A DNA stretch of 36,075 bases from Bacillota bacterium. Lineage in GTDB: Bacteria; Bacillota; Desulfotomaculia; Desulfotomaculales; Pelotomaculaceae. Under the pieces are notes generated by a model. The model made no database searches and was not told where the DNA came from. It saw only the letters and a program-made list of their open reading frames with translations. The DNA is taken from contig JAKPTB010000101.1 in the NCBI GenBank assembly GCA_029555205.1, positions 1 to 36,075 on the forward strand. The letters are read 5' to 3'. Position numbers and translations under genes: made by a program. Shown here one piece after another: positions 1 through 8,904 of this stretch; position 1 is the stretch's first letter, and each line of letters starts with the position of its first letter.

Positions 1-24
1 CCCTGCGCCGGCGAAGGGGGTCAA
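1..24 (-). CDS. Possible start of EcfT transmembrane subunit, cut by window edge
   Basis: After the ecfA2 stop, a TTG at 24-22 opens a frame that reads L-T-P-F-A-G-A-G to the window edge. ecfT, the membrane subunit of the ECF transporter, usually follows the two ATPase genes, so position is the main reason for the call. There is no clear ribosome site and only eight codons are visible. It may equally be non-coding. Confidence 0.25.
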
Positions 25-31
25 TTCTACT

Positions 32-913
32 CTACCTGGCGCAGAGCTTTTGCCCGGTTTCCCCCGATATTACTCTTGCTATTTCTTCTTCCGCTTCTTT
101 ATTGGTAAGGACATCTGTGCGTACCGGAACGCCGGCTTCCCGCAGCTGCCGCATCAAGGCAGCCGCTACCGGAATGTCCAGGCCCATTGCGCGCAGTTCT
201 TCGGCCCTGTTGAAAACTTCCCGCGGTGTGCCCAGCAAGGCCAGCCGCCCTTTGTGTAAAACGGCGATCCGCTCAGCCCGGGCCGCCACTTCCTCCATGT
301 TATGGGTTACAAGTACCACAGTGCTTCCCTGTTTTTGCCGGAAACTTTCAACAAGGTCCAGCAACTGCCGCCTGCCCCGGGGGTCGAGCCCCGCGGTGGG
401 CTCGTCCAGCACCAGCACCTCCGGTTTGAGGGCCAGTACGCCGGCTATGGCAGCCCTTCTCATGTTGCCGCCGCTCAACTGGAAGGGGGACTGTCGCTCC
501 GCCTGCTCCGGGTCCAGACCCACCAGCCGCAGCGCCTCAATCACACGTTCCCGCACTTCATCCCAGGGCAGGCCCATGTTCTTGGGCCCGAAAGCTACAT
601 CTTCAAAGACGGTTTCTTCAAAAAACTGCTGCTCCGGGTGCTGGAAAACCAGTCCGACCCTGCGCCAGAGGTCGCGGCGGGCTTTTTTCCCGGACACGTC
701 GACGCCGCAGATCCGGACCTTTCCCGAGGTAGGCGCCAGAAGCCCGTTGAAATGCTGGACCAGGGTGGACTTGCCGGAACCGGTGGCCCCCACAATAGCA
801 AAAAATTCTCCCCTTTTGATTTCCAGGGAGATCCCCTCCAGGGAGGTAATCTCAAAGGGCGTTCCCGCTGAGTAAATATGAGTCAGGTTTTCGGCGCAAA
901 TGATGGGTGACAT
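32..913 (-). CDS. ecfA2: Energy-coupling factor transporter ATP-binding protein EcfA2
   Basis: This 293-residue ABC ATPase should pair with EcfA1 and power uptake of vitamins or metal ions through EcfT and exchangeable S components at the membrane. Walker A is GATGSGKST at residues 42-50, the Q-loop glutamine is Q91, the Walker B/D-loop region is LVLDEPTAGLD around 167-177, and the switch histidine is H204. The signature reads LSGGN (146-150) instead of the usual LSGGQ. The E-x-T-x-F-E-D-V-A-F-G-P stretch is typical of the EcfA/CbiO family. The ATG start at 913 has an AGGGGG site about ten bases upstream. It lies 454 bases after ecfA1, an unusually wide gap for this pair. The substrate cannot be told from the ATPase. 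Confidence 0.9.
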   Translation of the reverse strand: MSPIICAENLTHIYSAGTPFEITSLEGISLEIKRGEFFAIVGATGSGKSTLVQHFNGLLAPTSGKVRICGVDVSGKKARRDLWRRVGLVFQHPEQQFFEETVFEDVAFGPKNMGLPWDEVRERVIEALRLVGLDPEQAERQSPFQLSGGNMRRAAIAGVLALKPEVLVLDEPTAGLDPRGRRQLLDLVESFRQKQGSTVVLVTHNMEEVAARAERIAVLHKGRLALLGTPREVFNRAEELRAMGLDIPVAAALMRQLREAGVPVRTDVLTNKEAEEEIARVISGETGQKLCAR

Positions 914-1367
914 GGCAGTTGTCCCCCTGATGATATGTATTGGAATGGCCTGGCCAGCCCGCTAAAACCAGGTGAACCTTACCCCTGGATGTCCCGTGAA
1001 CCGGTGGAAGCAGGGCAAATTGTGTTGAGCCGGGACAGGAACCTTTCCCCCGACCGCCCGGGAGGGCAGGAGAACCGGTCCCCTGCTTTATCGGTGTCCC
1101 TGCAGAATGTGTCATCAAGCCCGTCCCCTTGAAAACCAGGAGAAGCGGCCCCCTGGCTCCCTGGGTGTGGCCCCTGGGTGTGGCTGGGTCAACATCCCCC
1201 GTTTCCGGGACAATCCGGATAAAGCAGGAACGGCCCACGCTAAACATGGATCCTAATCGCCCCAACCCGGGAGCATGGCTCAGCCGGGAGAACGTCTGCC
1301 TTACAAGCAGGGGGTCGCTGGAGCGAACCCTGCACTGTCCATGGATGGCTCAGGAGAACCTGCTTCC
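914..1367. repeat. Non-coding gap between ecfA1 and ecfA2 with short G+C-rich repeats
   Basis: I see no convincing gene in these 454 bases. The frames that cross them have no ribosome site and no family resemblance. The stretch contains a 12-13 base tandem repeat, CCCTGGGTGTGG, at about 1159-1183. It also has several relatives of a GGTTCTCC / GGGACAGGAACC motif, at about 1032-1046, 1070-1084, 1288-1302 and 1350-1360. Similar motifs recur after rpoC and after both tuf genes, so this looks like a dispersed intergenic repeat family. Confidence 0.6.
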
Positions 1368-2228
1368 TCAACTACCCTTCCCTTGTGATAATCCTTTAAC
1401 CATCTGGACGAGGGCGGGGGCGGAGAGGGGGACGCCGGGCATGAAAAAGCCCCGCCGTTTGAGACCGCGGGCTATTTCAGCCGGGGCCGGCAGTTCCAGG
1501 CCCAGCTCTTCCAGTTGCCCTGCCCTGGCGAAAACCTCTTCAGGCGGCCCGTCCAGGGCGATTTTCCCCGCCGCCATGACGATTACCCGCCCGGCCAGGG
1601 CTGCTTCCTCCATGTAATGGGTGATCAGCACCACTGTGGCCCCCCGGGTCCGGTTCAGCCGCTGCAGGGTTTCCAGCAGTTCGCGCCGCCCGGCGGGGTC
1701 CAGCATGGCCGTGGGCTCGTCCAGGACCAGGCAGGAGGGCCGCATGGCCAGGACCCCCGCCAGGGCCAGCCGCTGCTTTTGTCCCCCGGAGAGAAGGTGG
1801 GGGGCGTGCTGCCGGAACCGGGACAGCCCTGTCAGGGCCAGGGCTTCCTCTACCCGCTCCCGGACCTCCGGGGGCGGGACCCCGAGGTTTTCGGCGCCGA
1901 AGGCCACGTCTTCCTCCACCAGGGTGCTGACAATCTGGTTGTCGGGGTTCTGAAAGACCATGCCCACCCGGCGCCGGATTTCCCAGACGTTTTCGGGCAG
2001 GGCGGTGTCCAGTCCGTCCACCAGGACCTGTCCCCGGGAAGGCAGGAGAAGGGCGTTAAAGTGACGGGCCAGGGTGGATTTCCCCGACCCGTTGGGCCCG
2101 GCAATGGCGACATATTCCCCTCTCCGGATCTCCAGGCTCACCCCGGACAAAGCCGTGGTTTCCCCGGAACGGCCGCTGCCGTAGGTGTAGGACAGGTCCC
2201 TCACCTGAATCATGGCTTCCTGCAACAT
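1368..2228 (-). CDS. ecfA1: Energy-coupling factor transporter ATP-binding protein EcfA1
   Basis: This is the partner ATPase of the ECF transporter, 286 residues. Walker A is GPNGSGKST (44-52), Q-loop Q93, signature LSGGQ (146-150), Walker B/D-loop LVLDEPTAMLD (167-177) and switch H204. All catalytic elements are intact. The C-terminal extension after residue 220 is family-typical. The start is uncertain: ATG at 2228 gives MLQEA before the conserved MIQVRDLSY, while ATG at 2213 would start exactly at MIQVRDL. The upstream AAAGG at about ten bases slightly favours 2228. It follows rplQ, a common place for ecfA genes in Firmicutes, and was probably once joined to the ribosomal operon. Confidence 0.92.
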   Translation of the reverse strand: MLQEAMIQVRDLSYTYGSGRSGETTALSGVSLEIRRGEYVAIAGPNGSGKSTLARHFNALLLPSRGQVLVDGLDTALPENVWEIRRRVGMVFQNPDNQIVSTLVEEDVAFGAENLGVPPPEVRERVEEALALTGLSRFRQHAPHLLSGGQKQRLALAGVLAMRPSCLVLDEPTAMLDPAGRRELLETLQRLNRTRGATVVLITHYMEEAALAGRVIVMAAGKIALDGPPEEVFARAGQLEELGLELPAPAEIARGLKRRGFFMPGVPLSAPALVQMVKGLSQGKGS

Positions 2229-2254
2229 AAGACCAGAACCTTTACCCTGTACAA

Positions 2255-2310
2255 CGGTTACACCTGTTCTAAAATAACCATAACAACCAAAATAACCATA
2301 ATAACCATGG
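2255..2310 (-). repeat. Diverged copy of the rplQ 3' end
   Basis: On the minus strand this stretch contains ATGGTTATTTTAGAACAGG, then TGTAA. The real rplQ end, 103 bases upstream in transcription, reads ATGGTTATTTTAGAACTGG, then TGTAG. The copy would encode M-V-I-L-E-Q-V-stop against M-V-I-L-E-L-V-stop. It is preceded by three further partial ATGGTTATT units (2282-2310). It is not translated as far as can be seen. Confidence 0.75.
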
Positions 2311-2360
2311 AAGGGCGCCGCCGGTTTGCATCGCCCCCCTGGTTACTCCCTGGTTACCCG

Positions 2361-2699
2361 CTACACCAGTTCTAAAATAACCATGGACGCCGCATCGCCG
2401 CGCCTGTGGCCGGTCTTGATGATGCGGGTGTAGCCGCCCGGACGTTCCGAGTATTTGGGAGCAATACTGTCAAATAGTTTGCGCACCACTTCTTCTTCGT
2501 AGATATAGGCCAGGGCCTGGCGCCGGGCGGCCAGATCCCCCTTCTTGGCGGTGCTGACCAGCCTCTCGGCAATGCTTTTTACTTCTTTAGCCCTGGCTTC
2601 CGTTGTATTGATCCGCTCGTCCCGGAAGAGGGATGTGACCAGGTTGCGGAGCATGGCCTTCCGGTGACCGGTGTTGACTCCTAGTTTTTGATAGCCCAC
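2361..2699 (-). CDS. rplQ: 50S ribosomal protein L17
   Basis: L17 is a large-subunit protein near the exit tunnel. The 112 residues match the short bacterial form. They include the hallmark N-terminal run Y-Q-K-L-G then H-R-K-A-M-L-R-N-L (4-20), and the C-terminal G-G-Y-T-R-I then G-H-R-R-G-D. The start is GTG at 2699 behind an AAGGGGGG site. It lies 15 bases after rpoA, the standard end of the alpha operon. A diverged second copy of its last codons lies about 100 bases downstream. Confidence 0.97.
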   Translation of the reverse strand: MGYQKLGVNTGHRKAMLRNLVTSLFRDERINTTEARAKEVKSIAERLVSTAKKGDLAARRQALAYIYEEEVVRKLFDSIAPKYSERPGGYTRIIKTGHRRGDAASMVILELV

Positions 2700-2714
2700 T
2701 GTTTATGTCCCCCC

Positions 2715-3662
2715 TTACTCCTCGTCCTTCCTGAGCGAGAGGCCCAGCTCAGCCAGTTTGTTGATGACTTCCTCCAGGGATTTCTTACCCAGGTTGCGGA
2801 CTTTCATCATGTCTTCTTCGTTGCGCTGGATTAGCTCCTCCACCGAGTTGATCCCGGCGCGCTTCAGGCAGTTGTAGGAACGAACCGAAAGGTCCAGTTC
2901 CTCAATGGTCATTTCGAGGATTTTATCCTTTTGTTCTTCTTCCTTTTCGACCATGATTTCCACGTCGCTCAGGCTCTCGGTGAGCCCGATAAAGAGGCGG
3001 AGGTGGTCGTTCAAAATCTTGGCGGAAAGGCTGGTAGCCTCGTCCGGCCGGATGCTCCCGTCGGTCCAAACTTCCAGCGTCAGCTTGTCGTAGTCGGTGA
3101 TTTGGCCGACCCGGGTGTTCTCAACGGTGTAGTTGACCTTGCTGACCGGGGTAAAGACAGAGTCGATGGGGATTACCCCGATGATGTGGTCTCCCTTTTT
3201 ATTGCGCTCCGCAGAGACATAGCCCCGCCCCTTGGCCACCGTGATTTCCATGAAAAGCCTGGCGTTGTCGGCCAGCGTGGCAATAACGAGATCCGGGTTC
3301 AGGATCTCCACGTCCGCGTCGGTGATGATATCGCGGGCGCGGACCGTCCCCTCGCCGGAAGCCTCGACCCGCAAGACTTTTTCCTCTTCCCCGTAAAGTT
3401 TCAGGCGCAGGCTCTTGAGGTTTAAAATGATGTCCGTGACGTCCTCCACGACCCCCGGTATGGTTGCAAATTCGTGCAGGACGCCGTCAATTTTAACCGA
3501 GGTAACAGCCGCGCCCGGCAGCGAAGACAGCAGGATCCGCCGCAATGAATTGCCGAGGGTAATTCCGTAACCCCTTTCCAGGGGCTCCACCACAAACTTA
3601 CCGTAGGTGTTTTCGTCATTCATCTCGACGATTTCAATTCTGGGTTTTTCGATTTCCAGCAT
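2715..3662 (-). CDS. rpoA: DNA-directed RNA polymerase subunit alpha
   Basis: Alpha dimerises to nucleate assembly of RNA polymerase and contacts upstream promoter DNA and activators. The 315 residues include the N-terminal assembly domain (about 1-230, with [15 protein letters not shown] near 33-47). A linker rich in Glu and Lys ([10 protein letters not shown]) follows, then the helix-hairpin-helix C-terminal domain from about 245, including [13 protein letters not shown] and [13 protein letters not shown] at 3662 has a GGGGGG site. It lies between rpsD, 147 bases upstream, and rplQ. Length and domains are ordinary. Confidence 0.98.
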   Translation of the reverse strand: MLEIEKPRIEIVEMNDENTYGKFVVEPLERGYGITLGNSLRRILLSSLPGAAVTSVKIDGVLHEFATIPGVVEDVTDIILNLKSLRLKLYGEEEKVLRVEASGEGTVRARDIITDADVEILNPDLVIATLADNARLFMEITVAKGRGYVSAERNKKGDHIIGVIPIDSVFTPVSKVNYTVENTRVGQITDYDKLTLEVWTDGSIRPDEATSLSAKILNDHLRLFIGLTESLSDVEIMVEKEEEQKDKILEMTIEELDLSVRSYNCLKRAGINSVEELIQRNEEDMMKVRNLGKKSLEEVINKLAELGLSLRKDEE

Positions 3663-3809
3663 AGCATTCCCCCCTTGGCCGGAACGGATTAGATCTGGCC
3701 GCCGGCAGCGGCGCGATGGCGGCAGGCGCCTGACAAACCAATACCATGGTTTTGCTTTCTTTGCTTTCGCCCGCCCGAAGCACGGTCCGCTTCCCGCGGC
3801 CCAACTGGC

Positions 3810-4436
3810 CTATCTGGAGTAAAGCTCGACAATAAGGTGTTCCTGAACTGGAGCGTCAATTTGATCCCGCGCCGGGAGGGCAATAACCCGCCCTGTCGCC
3901 TGGTCGGCGTCATACTCGAGCCAGGCCGGGGGAGTACGGTCAGCCGCCCGCTCCAGCAGTTCCTTAATCCTCGGTGATTCTTTGCTTTTTTCCCGGACGG
4001 TGATTACATCGCCGGCCCGGAGCAGGTAGGAAGGAATGTTGACCTTCCGGCCGTTTACGGTAAAGTGGCCGTGGCGGACCAGCTGCCTGGCTTCGTTCCT
4101 GGAGGAACCCAGGCCCAGACGGTAAATCACGTTGTCCAGGCGTCTTTCCAGAAGACGCAGCAGGTTTTCACCGGTAACGCCCTGCTGTCTTTCGGCCTTA
4201 TCAAAGTAGCGCCGGAATTGACCTTCCAGAATGCCGTAAATGCGGCGTGTTTTTTGTTTTTCCCGCAGCTGGAGCCCGTACTCGGATACTTTTTTACGGC
4301 CCTGGCCGTGCTGACCCGGGGCGTAGGCCCTGCGTTCCACAGCGCAGCGGGGAGTGTAGCACCGGTCACCTTTGAGATAGAGCTTCAAGCCTTCCCGGCG
4401 GCAAAGCCGGCAGACCGAATCTTTATACCTTGCCAA
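3810..4436 (-). CDS. rpsD: 30S ribosomal protein S4, zinc-binding form
   Basis: S4 is a primary 16S rRNA binder that nucleates small-subunit assembly, and in many bacteria it represses the alpha operon. The 208 residues have the N-terminal cysteine set C9, C12, C26 and C31, i.e. the zinc-binding version. The S4 RNA-binding domain is around 98-160 ([11 protein letters not shown], then [13 protein letters not shown]). The end V-E-L-Y-S-R is standard. The start is TTG at 4436 (encoding M-A-R-Y), ten bases after GGAGG; no ATG fits. It follows rpsK by 15 bases. Confidence 0.97.
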   Translation of the reverse strand: MARYKDSVCRLCRREGLKLYLKGDRCYTPRCAVERRAYAPGQHGQGRKKVSEYGLQLREKQKTRRIYGILEGQFRRYFDKAERQQGVTGENLLRLLERRLDNVIYRLGLGSSRNEARQLVRHGHFTVNGRKVNIPSYLLRAGDVITVREKSKESPRIKELLERAADRTPPAWLEYDADQATGRVIALPARDQIDAPVQEHLIVELYSR

Positions 4437-4451
4437 AAACAGTGCACCTCC

Positions 4452-4841
4452 TTATACTCTCCGGCGCTTGGGCGGCCGGCAGCCGTTGTGTGGGATAGGT
4501 GTTACGTCCTTGATCATATTTACTTCCAGCCCGGCTGCCTGAAGGGAGCGGATGGCCGCTTCCCGGCCGGCGCCCGGCCCCTTGACCATAACTTCCACTT
4601 CTTTCAAACCATGTTCCATGGCTTCTTTGGACGCCTTCTCGGCGGCCATCTGGGCGGCAAAGGGAGTACTTTTCCGGGAGCCCTTGAAGCCAACCCCGCC
4701 GGCGCTGGCCCAGGCAATGGTATTGCCCTTTACGTCGGTGATGGTGACGATGGTATTATTGAATGTTGATTTGATGTGGGCAACTCCCGACTCTATATTC
4801 TTGCGTTCACGCCTTTTGGTCCTTGCTACGCGACGCGCCAT
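4452..4841 (-). CDS. rpsK: 30S ribosomal protein S11
   Basis: S11 sits on the platform of the small subunit next to the mRNA exit. The 129 residues end in the conserved block [19 protein letters not shown]. They also carry the [13 protein letters not shown] motif. ATG at 4841 follows an AAAGGAGG site. It lies 18 bases after rpsM in the usual rpsM-rpsK-rpsD order. Confidence 0.98.
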   Translation of the reverse strand: MARRVARTKRRERKNIESGVAHIKSTFNNTIVTITDVKGNTIAWASAGGVGFKGSRKSTPFAAQMAAEKASKEAMEHGLKEVEVMVKGPGAGREAAIRSLQAAGLEVNMIKDVTPIPHNGCRPPKRRRV

Positions 4842-4859
4842 TGGACAACCTCCTTTAAG

Positions 4860-5231
4860 CTATTTCTTTCTGCGGACGCCGACAGTTTTGCGCGGCCCCT
4901 TGCGGGTCCGGGCATTGGTCTTGGTCCGCTGGCCCCGCACCGGCATGCCGCGGCGATGCCGCAATCCCCGGTAACACCCGATTTCAATCAGGCGCTTGAT
5001 GTTTAAAGCAACCTCACGGCGCAGGTCACCTTCCACCTTGTGTTCCTTCTCAATTACTTCCCGCAGCCTGTTGATCTCATCCTCGGTCAGGTTTTTGATC
5101 CGGGTATCGGGATTGACATTGGTCTGGGCCAGGATCTTTTGGGACGTAGGCTTTCCAATGCCGTAGATATAGGTCAGGGCGATCTCGACGCGCTTGTCCC
5201 TGGGCAAGTCTACGCCAGCAATACGTGCCAT
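4860..5231 (-). CDS. rpsM: 30S ribosomal protein S13
   Basis: S13 is a head protein of the small subunit that bridges to the large subunit and touches P-site tRNA. The 123 residues start [10 protein letters not shown] and contain the helix-turn-helix Y-I-Y-G-I-G-K-P. The basic tail [20 protein letters not shown] follows. ATG at 5231 has a GGAGGTG site. rpmJ lies 22 bases upstream. Confidence 0.98.
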   Translation of the reverse strand: MARIAGVDLPRDKRVEIALTYIYGIGKPTSQKILAQTNVNPDTRIKNLTEDEINRLREVIEKEHKVEGDLRREVALNIKRLIEIGCYRGLRHRRGMPVRGQRTKTNARTRKGPRKTVGVRRKK

Positions 5232-5253
5232 ATAGTATTAAACACCTCCTGGT

Positions 5254-5367
5254 TTACCCTTGTGACTGCTTATGCTTGGGATTTTCACAAATTATCATAA
5301 TTTTGCCCTTCCTGCGGATGATCTTGCACTTTTCGCAGATGGGCTTAACGGACGGCCTGACTTTCAC
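5254..5367 (-). CDS. rpmJ: 50S ribosomal protein L36, zinc-binding form
   Basis: This 37-residue protein of the large subunit starts at GTG (5367) and reads (M)[14 protein letters not shown], with the zinc ligands C11, C14, C27 and H32 all present. A GGGGG site lies eight bases before the GTG. It sits between infA and rpsM as in most Firmicutes. A 200-base repeat-bearing spacer separates it from infA, where only a short gap would be expected. Confidence 0.96.
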   Translation of the reverse strand: MKVRPSVKPICEKCKIIRRKGKIMIICENPKHKQSQG

Positions 5368-5384
5368 CGTTCAAACCCCCAATC

Positions 5385-5571
5385 TTGGTCGTTAGTCGTT
5401 AGTCGTTGGTCCATTTAGTCGTGAGTCGTGGGTCGTTGGTCTTTGGGATGTCAAATTGGTCTTGATACCAGACATTTGGTCATGTGTCGTTAATTTCTTG
5501 GGATGTCGCACTAAAAACTAACTACAATATTTAATACCCAACGACTAACGACCAAAGACCAACGACCACTA
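5385..5571. repeat. (A/G)GTCGTT repeat element with inverted arms between infA and rpmJ
   Basis: One arm (5388-5447) is built from GTCGTT units spaced by AG or GG. The other arm (5537-5568) carries the reverse complement, and 5428-5447 pairs almost perfectly with 5549-5567. An unrelated 90-base A+T-richer core lies between. The outer end overlaps the TAG stop of infA, so infA reads AAG-TAG straight into the repeat. A related element follows the rplB stop in the same register. Confidence 0.8.
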
Positions 5572-5787
5572 CTTGTATCGATATACGATCCGGCCGCGGG
5601 TCAGGTCATAGGGAGACAGCTCCACCATCACCCGGTCGCCCGCCAGGATCCGGATAAAGTTCATGCGGATTTTGCCGGATACATGGGCAAGCACTTTGTG
5701 GCCGTTCTGCAGTTCTACACGGAACATTGCGTTCGGCAGCGGTTCAATGACGGTGCCCTCCACTTCAATAACATCTTGCTTTGACAT
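5569..5787 (-). CDS. infA: Translation initiation factor IF-1
   Basis: IF-1 blocks the A site of the small subunit during initiation together with IF-2 and IF-3. The 72 residues are the exact usual length and form one S1/OB fold. They include [14 protein letters not shown] and the end [11 protein letters not shown] at 5787 has an AAAGGAGG site, but the spacing of about 15 bases is longer than optimal. The TAG stop is shared with the repeat element downstream. The KOW protein gene lies 21 bases upstream. Confidence 0.97.
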   Translation of the reverse strand: MSKQDVIEVEGTVIEPLPNAMFRVELQNGHKVLAHVSGKIRMNFIRILAGDRVMVELSPYDLTRGRIVYRYK

Positions 5788-5808
5788 CAGGGATCAAGCC
5801 AACCTCCT

Positions 5809-6162
5809 TTATGGGTAGATTTCACTTTCTAGTTTTTCCAAAAGACTCTTCAGCTCTTTCCGGACATCCGCGTTGGTGATTCTTTTACCGTCAAGCGCTT
5901 TGTCCCGTACTTCGCCGGCAATCACGCCACAGGACTTGATATGCCGGATGTTTTTTCGTTTGGGGCTTTCAACCCTGCGCAAATCTCCGTCTGCCACCCG
6001 GACTATTGTTTCGCTTTCGATTCCTACCACCAGATAGTAACGGCCTCTGTCCCGGCCCTGGCAGGACTGGACCAGGAGCCCGATTTGCATACCGGCCCTG
6101 CTGCTGTCACCGGACCGGCGGCCTGTTGTCCCGGGATTATCCGTCCCTTCAATGATCTCCAC
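5809..6162 (-). CDS. KOW-domain RNA-binding protein (L14e-like)
   Basis: This 117-residue protein belongs to the small KOW/SH3-like family related to archaeal and eukaryotic L14e, which in Clostridia often sits between map and infA. The KOW core starts at M25 (MQIGLLVQSCQGRDRGRYYLVV), followed by basic residues including R-R-V-E-S-P-K-R-K-N-I-R-H-I. The usual protein would start at M25, but that ATG has no good ribosome site. The GTG at 6162 has AAGGAG at eight bases, so a 24-residue polar N-terminal extension is probably real. Ribosome association is inferred from the family and the location; the exact role is unknown. Confidence 0.8.
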   Translation of the reverse strand: MEIIEGTDNPGTTGRRSGDSSRAGMQIGLLVQSCQGRDRGRYYLVVGIESETIVRVADGDLRRVESPKRKNIRHIKSCGVIAGEVRDKALDGKRITNADVRKELKSLLEKLESEIYP

Positions 6163-6241
6163 CTTTTTCGCTCCTTCTCAATCGGAAAACTCAGCCATTG
6201 AACATCCTTTTACCTCTTTTCGACTGCGGAGTGCTGACGGC

Positions 6242-6988
6242 TCAGAGCTTCGTCAGGATTTCCGGTTCTCCGTTTGTGATTGCGACGGTGTGCTCGAAAT
6301 GGGCTGATAATTCTGCGTCCAGTGTTACGACCGTCCAGTTGTTTGAAAGAGTCTTTACCTGATAAGTGCCCATGTTGATCATCGGCTCAATCGCTAATGT
6401 CATTCCGGCCATCAACCGGGGACCTCTCCCGGGCCTGCCGAAGTTCGGCACCTGGGGGTCTTCATGGGGCTTTGCACCGATGCCGTGCCCCACATAGTCC
6501 CGCACCACTGAATATCCCCGGCTTTCCGCGCAGGTTTGAACAGCGTGTGAAATATCCGAAAGCCGGTTTCCTACGACGGCCTGTTCAATGCCCTTGTAGA
6601 GGGATTCTTCGGTTGTCTTCAGGAGTTGGAGGGCCTCTTCGCTGACATCACCTACAGGGAGAGTTACCGCACTGTCCCCATAATATCCATTTATTTCCGT
6701 TCCAATGTCAATACTGATAATATCTCCATTTTCCAGTTTTCTTAAACCGGGAAAGCCGTGCACCACTTCTTCGTTGACCGAGGTGCAGATGCTGTAGGGA
6801 AATCCGTAGAGCCCCTTGAAGGCGGGGCGTCCGCCTGCCTTGATGATGAAGTCCTCGGCTAGCCGGTCCAGTTCCCCGGTGGTTACCCCAACTCTGACCG
6901 CCTTGGCCAGCTCCGCGTGCGTCCTGGCGTTAATCCGCCCGGCATCGCGCATGTAGGTGAGCTCCCTTTCGGACTTGCAGCTGATCAT
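6242..6988 (-). CDS. map: Methionine aminopeptidase type I
   Basis: This cytosolic metalloenzyme removes the initiator methionine from nascent proteins. The 248 residues carry all five metal ligands in the right spacing: D94, D105, H168, E201 and E232, plus the substrate histidine H77. There is no N-terminal zinc-finger extension. ATG at 6988 begins eight bases after the secY stop, with AGGTGAG overlapping that stop, so it is translationally close-coupled to secY. The adenylate kinase gene that usually stands between secY and map is missing here. Confidence 0.97.
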   Translation of the reverse strand: MISCKSERELTYMRDAGRINARTHAELAKAVRVGVTTGELDRLAEDFIIKAGGRPAFKGLYGFPYSICTSVNEEVVHGFPGLRKLENGDIISIDIGTEINGYYGDSAVTLPVGDVSEEALQLLKTTEESLYKGIEQAVVGNRLSDISHAVQTCAESRGYSVVRDYVGHGIGAKPHEDPQVPNFGRPGRGPRLMAGMTLAIEPMINMGTYQVKTLSNNWTVVTLDAELSAHFEHTVAITNGEPEILTKL

Positions 6989-6996
6989 GAGCTCAC

Positions 6997-8256
6997 CTAC
7001 TTGATGAAGCCCTGGTAGCTGCGCATCAGCAGGTGCGACTCCACCTGCTTCATGGTATCCAGCGCCACGCCGACGACGATGAGCAAGGCAGTTCCCCCGA
7101 AGTAGATGTTGGGGATCCGGGTTGCCAGGAGCACAAAGTTCGGCAAAATTGCTATTAAGGCCAGGAAAATGGCGCCTACCAGGGTAATCCTGCTCATTAT
7201 GCGGGAGATATATTCCGCTGTGGGCCGCCCGGGACGGAGACCCGGGATAAAGCCCCCGTATTTCTTGATGTTGTCGGCAACATCAACGGGATTCATAATT
7301 ACAGCGGTATAGAAATAGGTAAATCCAATAATCAAGAGCGCGTAAAACAGCGTGTGCGCCGCCGTCCCCCAGGCCAGGTATTGAGCGTAAAAATTCGCGA
7401 AGCCCGTGCCGGAAAACCAGTTCACAACCGTTTCCGGGAACATCAGCAGGGACGAGGCGAAAATGATGGGAATCACGCCGGCCTGGTTAACCCTGAGGGG
7501 CAGGTGGGTGGTCTGCCCGCCGTAAACCCTGCGCCCCACCACGCGTTTGGCGTACTGGACCGGGATCCGGCGCTGGCCTTCCTGAATTGCCACAACCCCG
7601 GCGATGACCAGTCCTCCGATAACTACCAGGGCCACCAGGCTCAGGATGTTGATGGTACCTGCGTTAAGGTATTCAAAGAGGCGTACCGAGCCCTGGGGCA
7701 CTCTGGAAACGATCCCGGCAAAGATCAGGAGCGAAATCCCGTTGCCGATGCCCTTATCCGTGATCTGCTCGCCCATCCACATCAGGAAGGTTGTTCCCGC
7801 GGTGATGGTGAGGGCGGTGGTAACGTAAGAAATTGGACCCGGGTTCTGCAGCGACCCGCTGACCCCGATGACCATGCCCAGACCCTGGATGAAGGCCAGG
7901 ACCACGGTGAGGTAACGGGTGTACTGGGTAATCTTCTTGCGCCCCTCGGGGCCCTCCTTGTTCAGCCGCTCCAGGTGGGGAATGACCACGGTAAGGAGCT
8001 GCATGATGATGGAGGCGTTAATGTAGGGCGTAATGCCCATGGCAAAAATAGCAAAATTTTTGAGAGCGCCGCCGGAAATGACATCAAAGAATCCAAAAAT
8101 AAGCCCGCTGGCAACCAGCTCGGCAAACCGCTCGGGGTTGACCCCGGGAATGGGGATGTGGGCGCCCAGCCGGAAGATAAAGATCATGCCCAAGGTGAAC
8201 AGGAGTTTTGTCCGGAGTTCGGAAACCTTGACGGCGTTCTTTAAACTATCCAGCAA
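6997..8256 (-). CDS. secY: Preprotein translocase subunit SecY
   Basis: SecY is the protein-conducting channel of the inner membrane, working with SecE (encoded at 34965-35366) and SecA. The 419 residues contain about ten hydrophobic segments, for example near 17-35, 66-88, 110-132, 150-170, 178-198, 212-232, 265-285, 307-330, 365-385 and 392-410. The plug/TM2 region has [15 protein letters not shown]. The start is TTG at 8256, directly touching the TAA stop of rplO, with AGGTGA five bases before it. No ATG alternative fits the conserved L-D-S-L-K-N start. Confidence 0.98.
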   Translation of the reverse strand: MLDSLKNAVKVSELRTKLLFTLGMIFIFRLGAHIPIPGVNPERFAELVASGLIFGFFDVISGGALKNFAIFAMGITPYINASIIMQLLTVVIPHLERLNKEGPEGRKKITQYTRYLTVVLAFIQGLGMVIGVSGSLQNPGPISYVTTALTITAGTTFLMWMGEQITDKGIGNGISLLIFAGIVSRVPQGSVRLFEYLNAGTINILSLVALVVIGGLVIAGVVAIQEGQRRIPVQYAKRVVGRRVYGGQTTHLPLRVNQAGVIPIIFASSLLMFPETVVNWFSGTGFANFYAQYLAWGTAAHTLFYALLIIGFTYFYTAVIMNPVDVADNIKKYGGFIPGLRPGRPTAEYISRIMSRITLVGAIFLALIAILPNFVLLATRIPNIYFGGTALLIVVGVALDTMKQVESHLLMRSYQGFIK

Positions 8257-8697
8257 TTAAATCACCTCTGCTTTGCCGCCGGCAGCCGTAATCTTTTCCT
8301 CGGCCGACTTGCTGAAAGCCTGGGCTTGAACGGTAAGAGACTTTTCCAGGTTGCCATTACCCAGTATTTTTACACCGTCTCCTGTTTTGCGAATGACCCG
8401 TGCGGCAAGCAGTGTTTCCGGATTAACGGTGGCTCCGTCTTCGAAGCGGTTCAGTTGTTCCACGTTGACGGCGATGATTTCCTTGCCGAATCTATTGTAG
8501 AAACCGCGTTTGGGCATGCGGCGCTGCAAGGGCATCTGGCCGCCCTCGAAACCCGGGCGTACACCGCCGCCGGAGCGGGATTTCTGACCTTTATGGCCCC
8601 GTCCCGCCGTTTTGCCGAGACCGGAACCAATTCCCTGACCCTTGCGGGTGGGCTTTTTCCGGGCCCCTTTCGCCGGTCTTAGTTCATGGAGCTTCAC
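8257..8697 (-). CDS. rplO: 50S ribosomal protein L15
   Basis: L15 is a late-assembling large-subunit protein. The 146 residues have the glycine/basic N-terminal half typical of L15 ([20 protein letters not shown]) and then [18 protein letters not shown]. The start is GTG at 8697, seven bases after GGAGG. rpmD lies 12 bases upstream, and secY starts on the base after the stop. Confidence 0.97.
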   Translation of the reverse strand: MKLHELRPAKGARKKPTRKGQGIGSGLGKTAGRGHKGQKSRSGGGVRPGFEGGQMPLQRRMPKRGFYNRFGKEIIAVNVEQLNRFEDGATVNPETLLAARVIRKTGDGVKILGNGNLEKSLTVQAQAFSKSAEEKITAAGGKAEVI

Positions 8698-8709
8698 GGT
8701 AACACCTCC

Positions 8710-8889
8710 TTAGGCTTCCTCAACCTTGAGCAAATGTCCTACTTTATTGATCATCCCCCGGATCTGCGGGGTGTCTGTCTTGACTACACAACTGTTGGTC
8801 CTGGTCAGCCCCAGGGCGCGCACGGTAACCTTCTGGTCTTCCGGTCGTCCAATCAGGCTTCTGACCAGGGTTATCTTCAACTTGGCCAC
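8710..8889 (-). CDS. rpmD: 50S ribosomal protein L30
   Basis: This small protein of the large subunit has 59 residues if started at GTG 8889, giving (M)[20 protein letters not shown], the usual L30 form. An ATG two codons upstream (8895) is only two bases from the AGGAGG site, whereas the GTG is eight bases from it. I therefore chose the GTG. It contains the conserved R-G-M-I-N-K-V-x-H-L near the end. It sits in the normal rpsE-rpmD-rplO order. Confidence 0.95.
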   Translation of the reverse strand: MAKLKITLVRSLIGRPEDQKVTVRALGLTRTNSCVVKTDTPQIRGMINKVGHLLKVEEA

Positions 8890-8904
8890 GTTCATTCCCT
8901 CCTC

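Noticed and set aside
852..1265. 137-codon frame between the two ecfA genes
   Set aside because: It overlaps the ecfA2 start, has no ribosome site and a composition set by the repeats.
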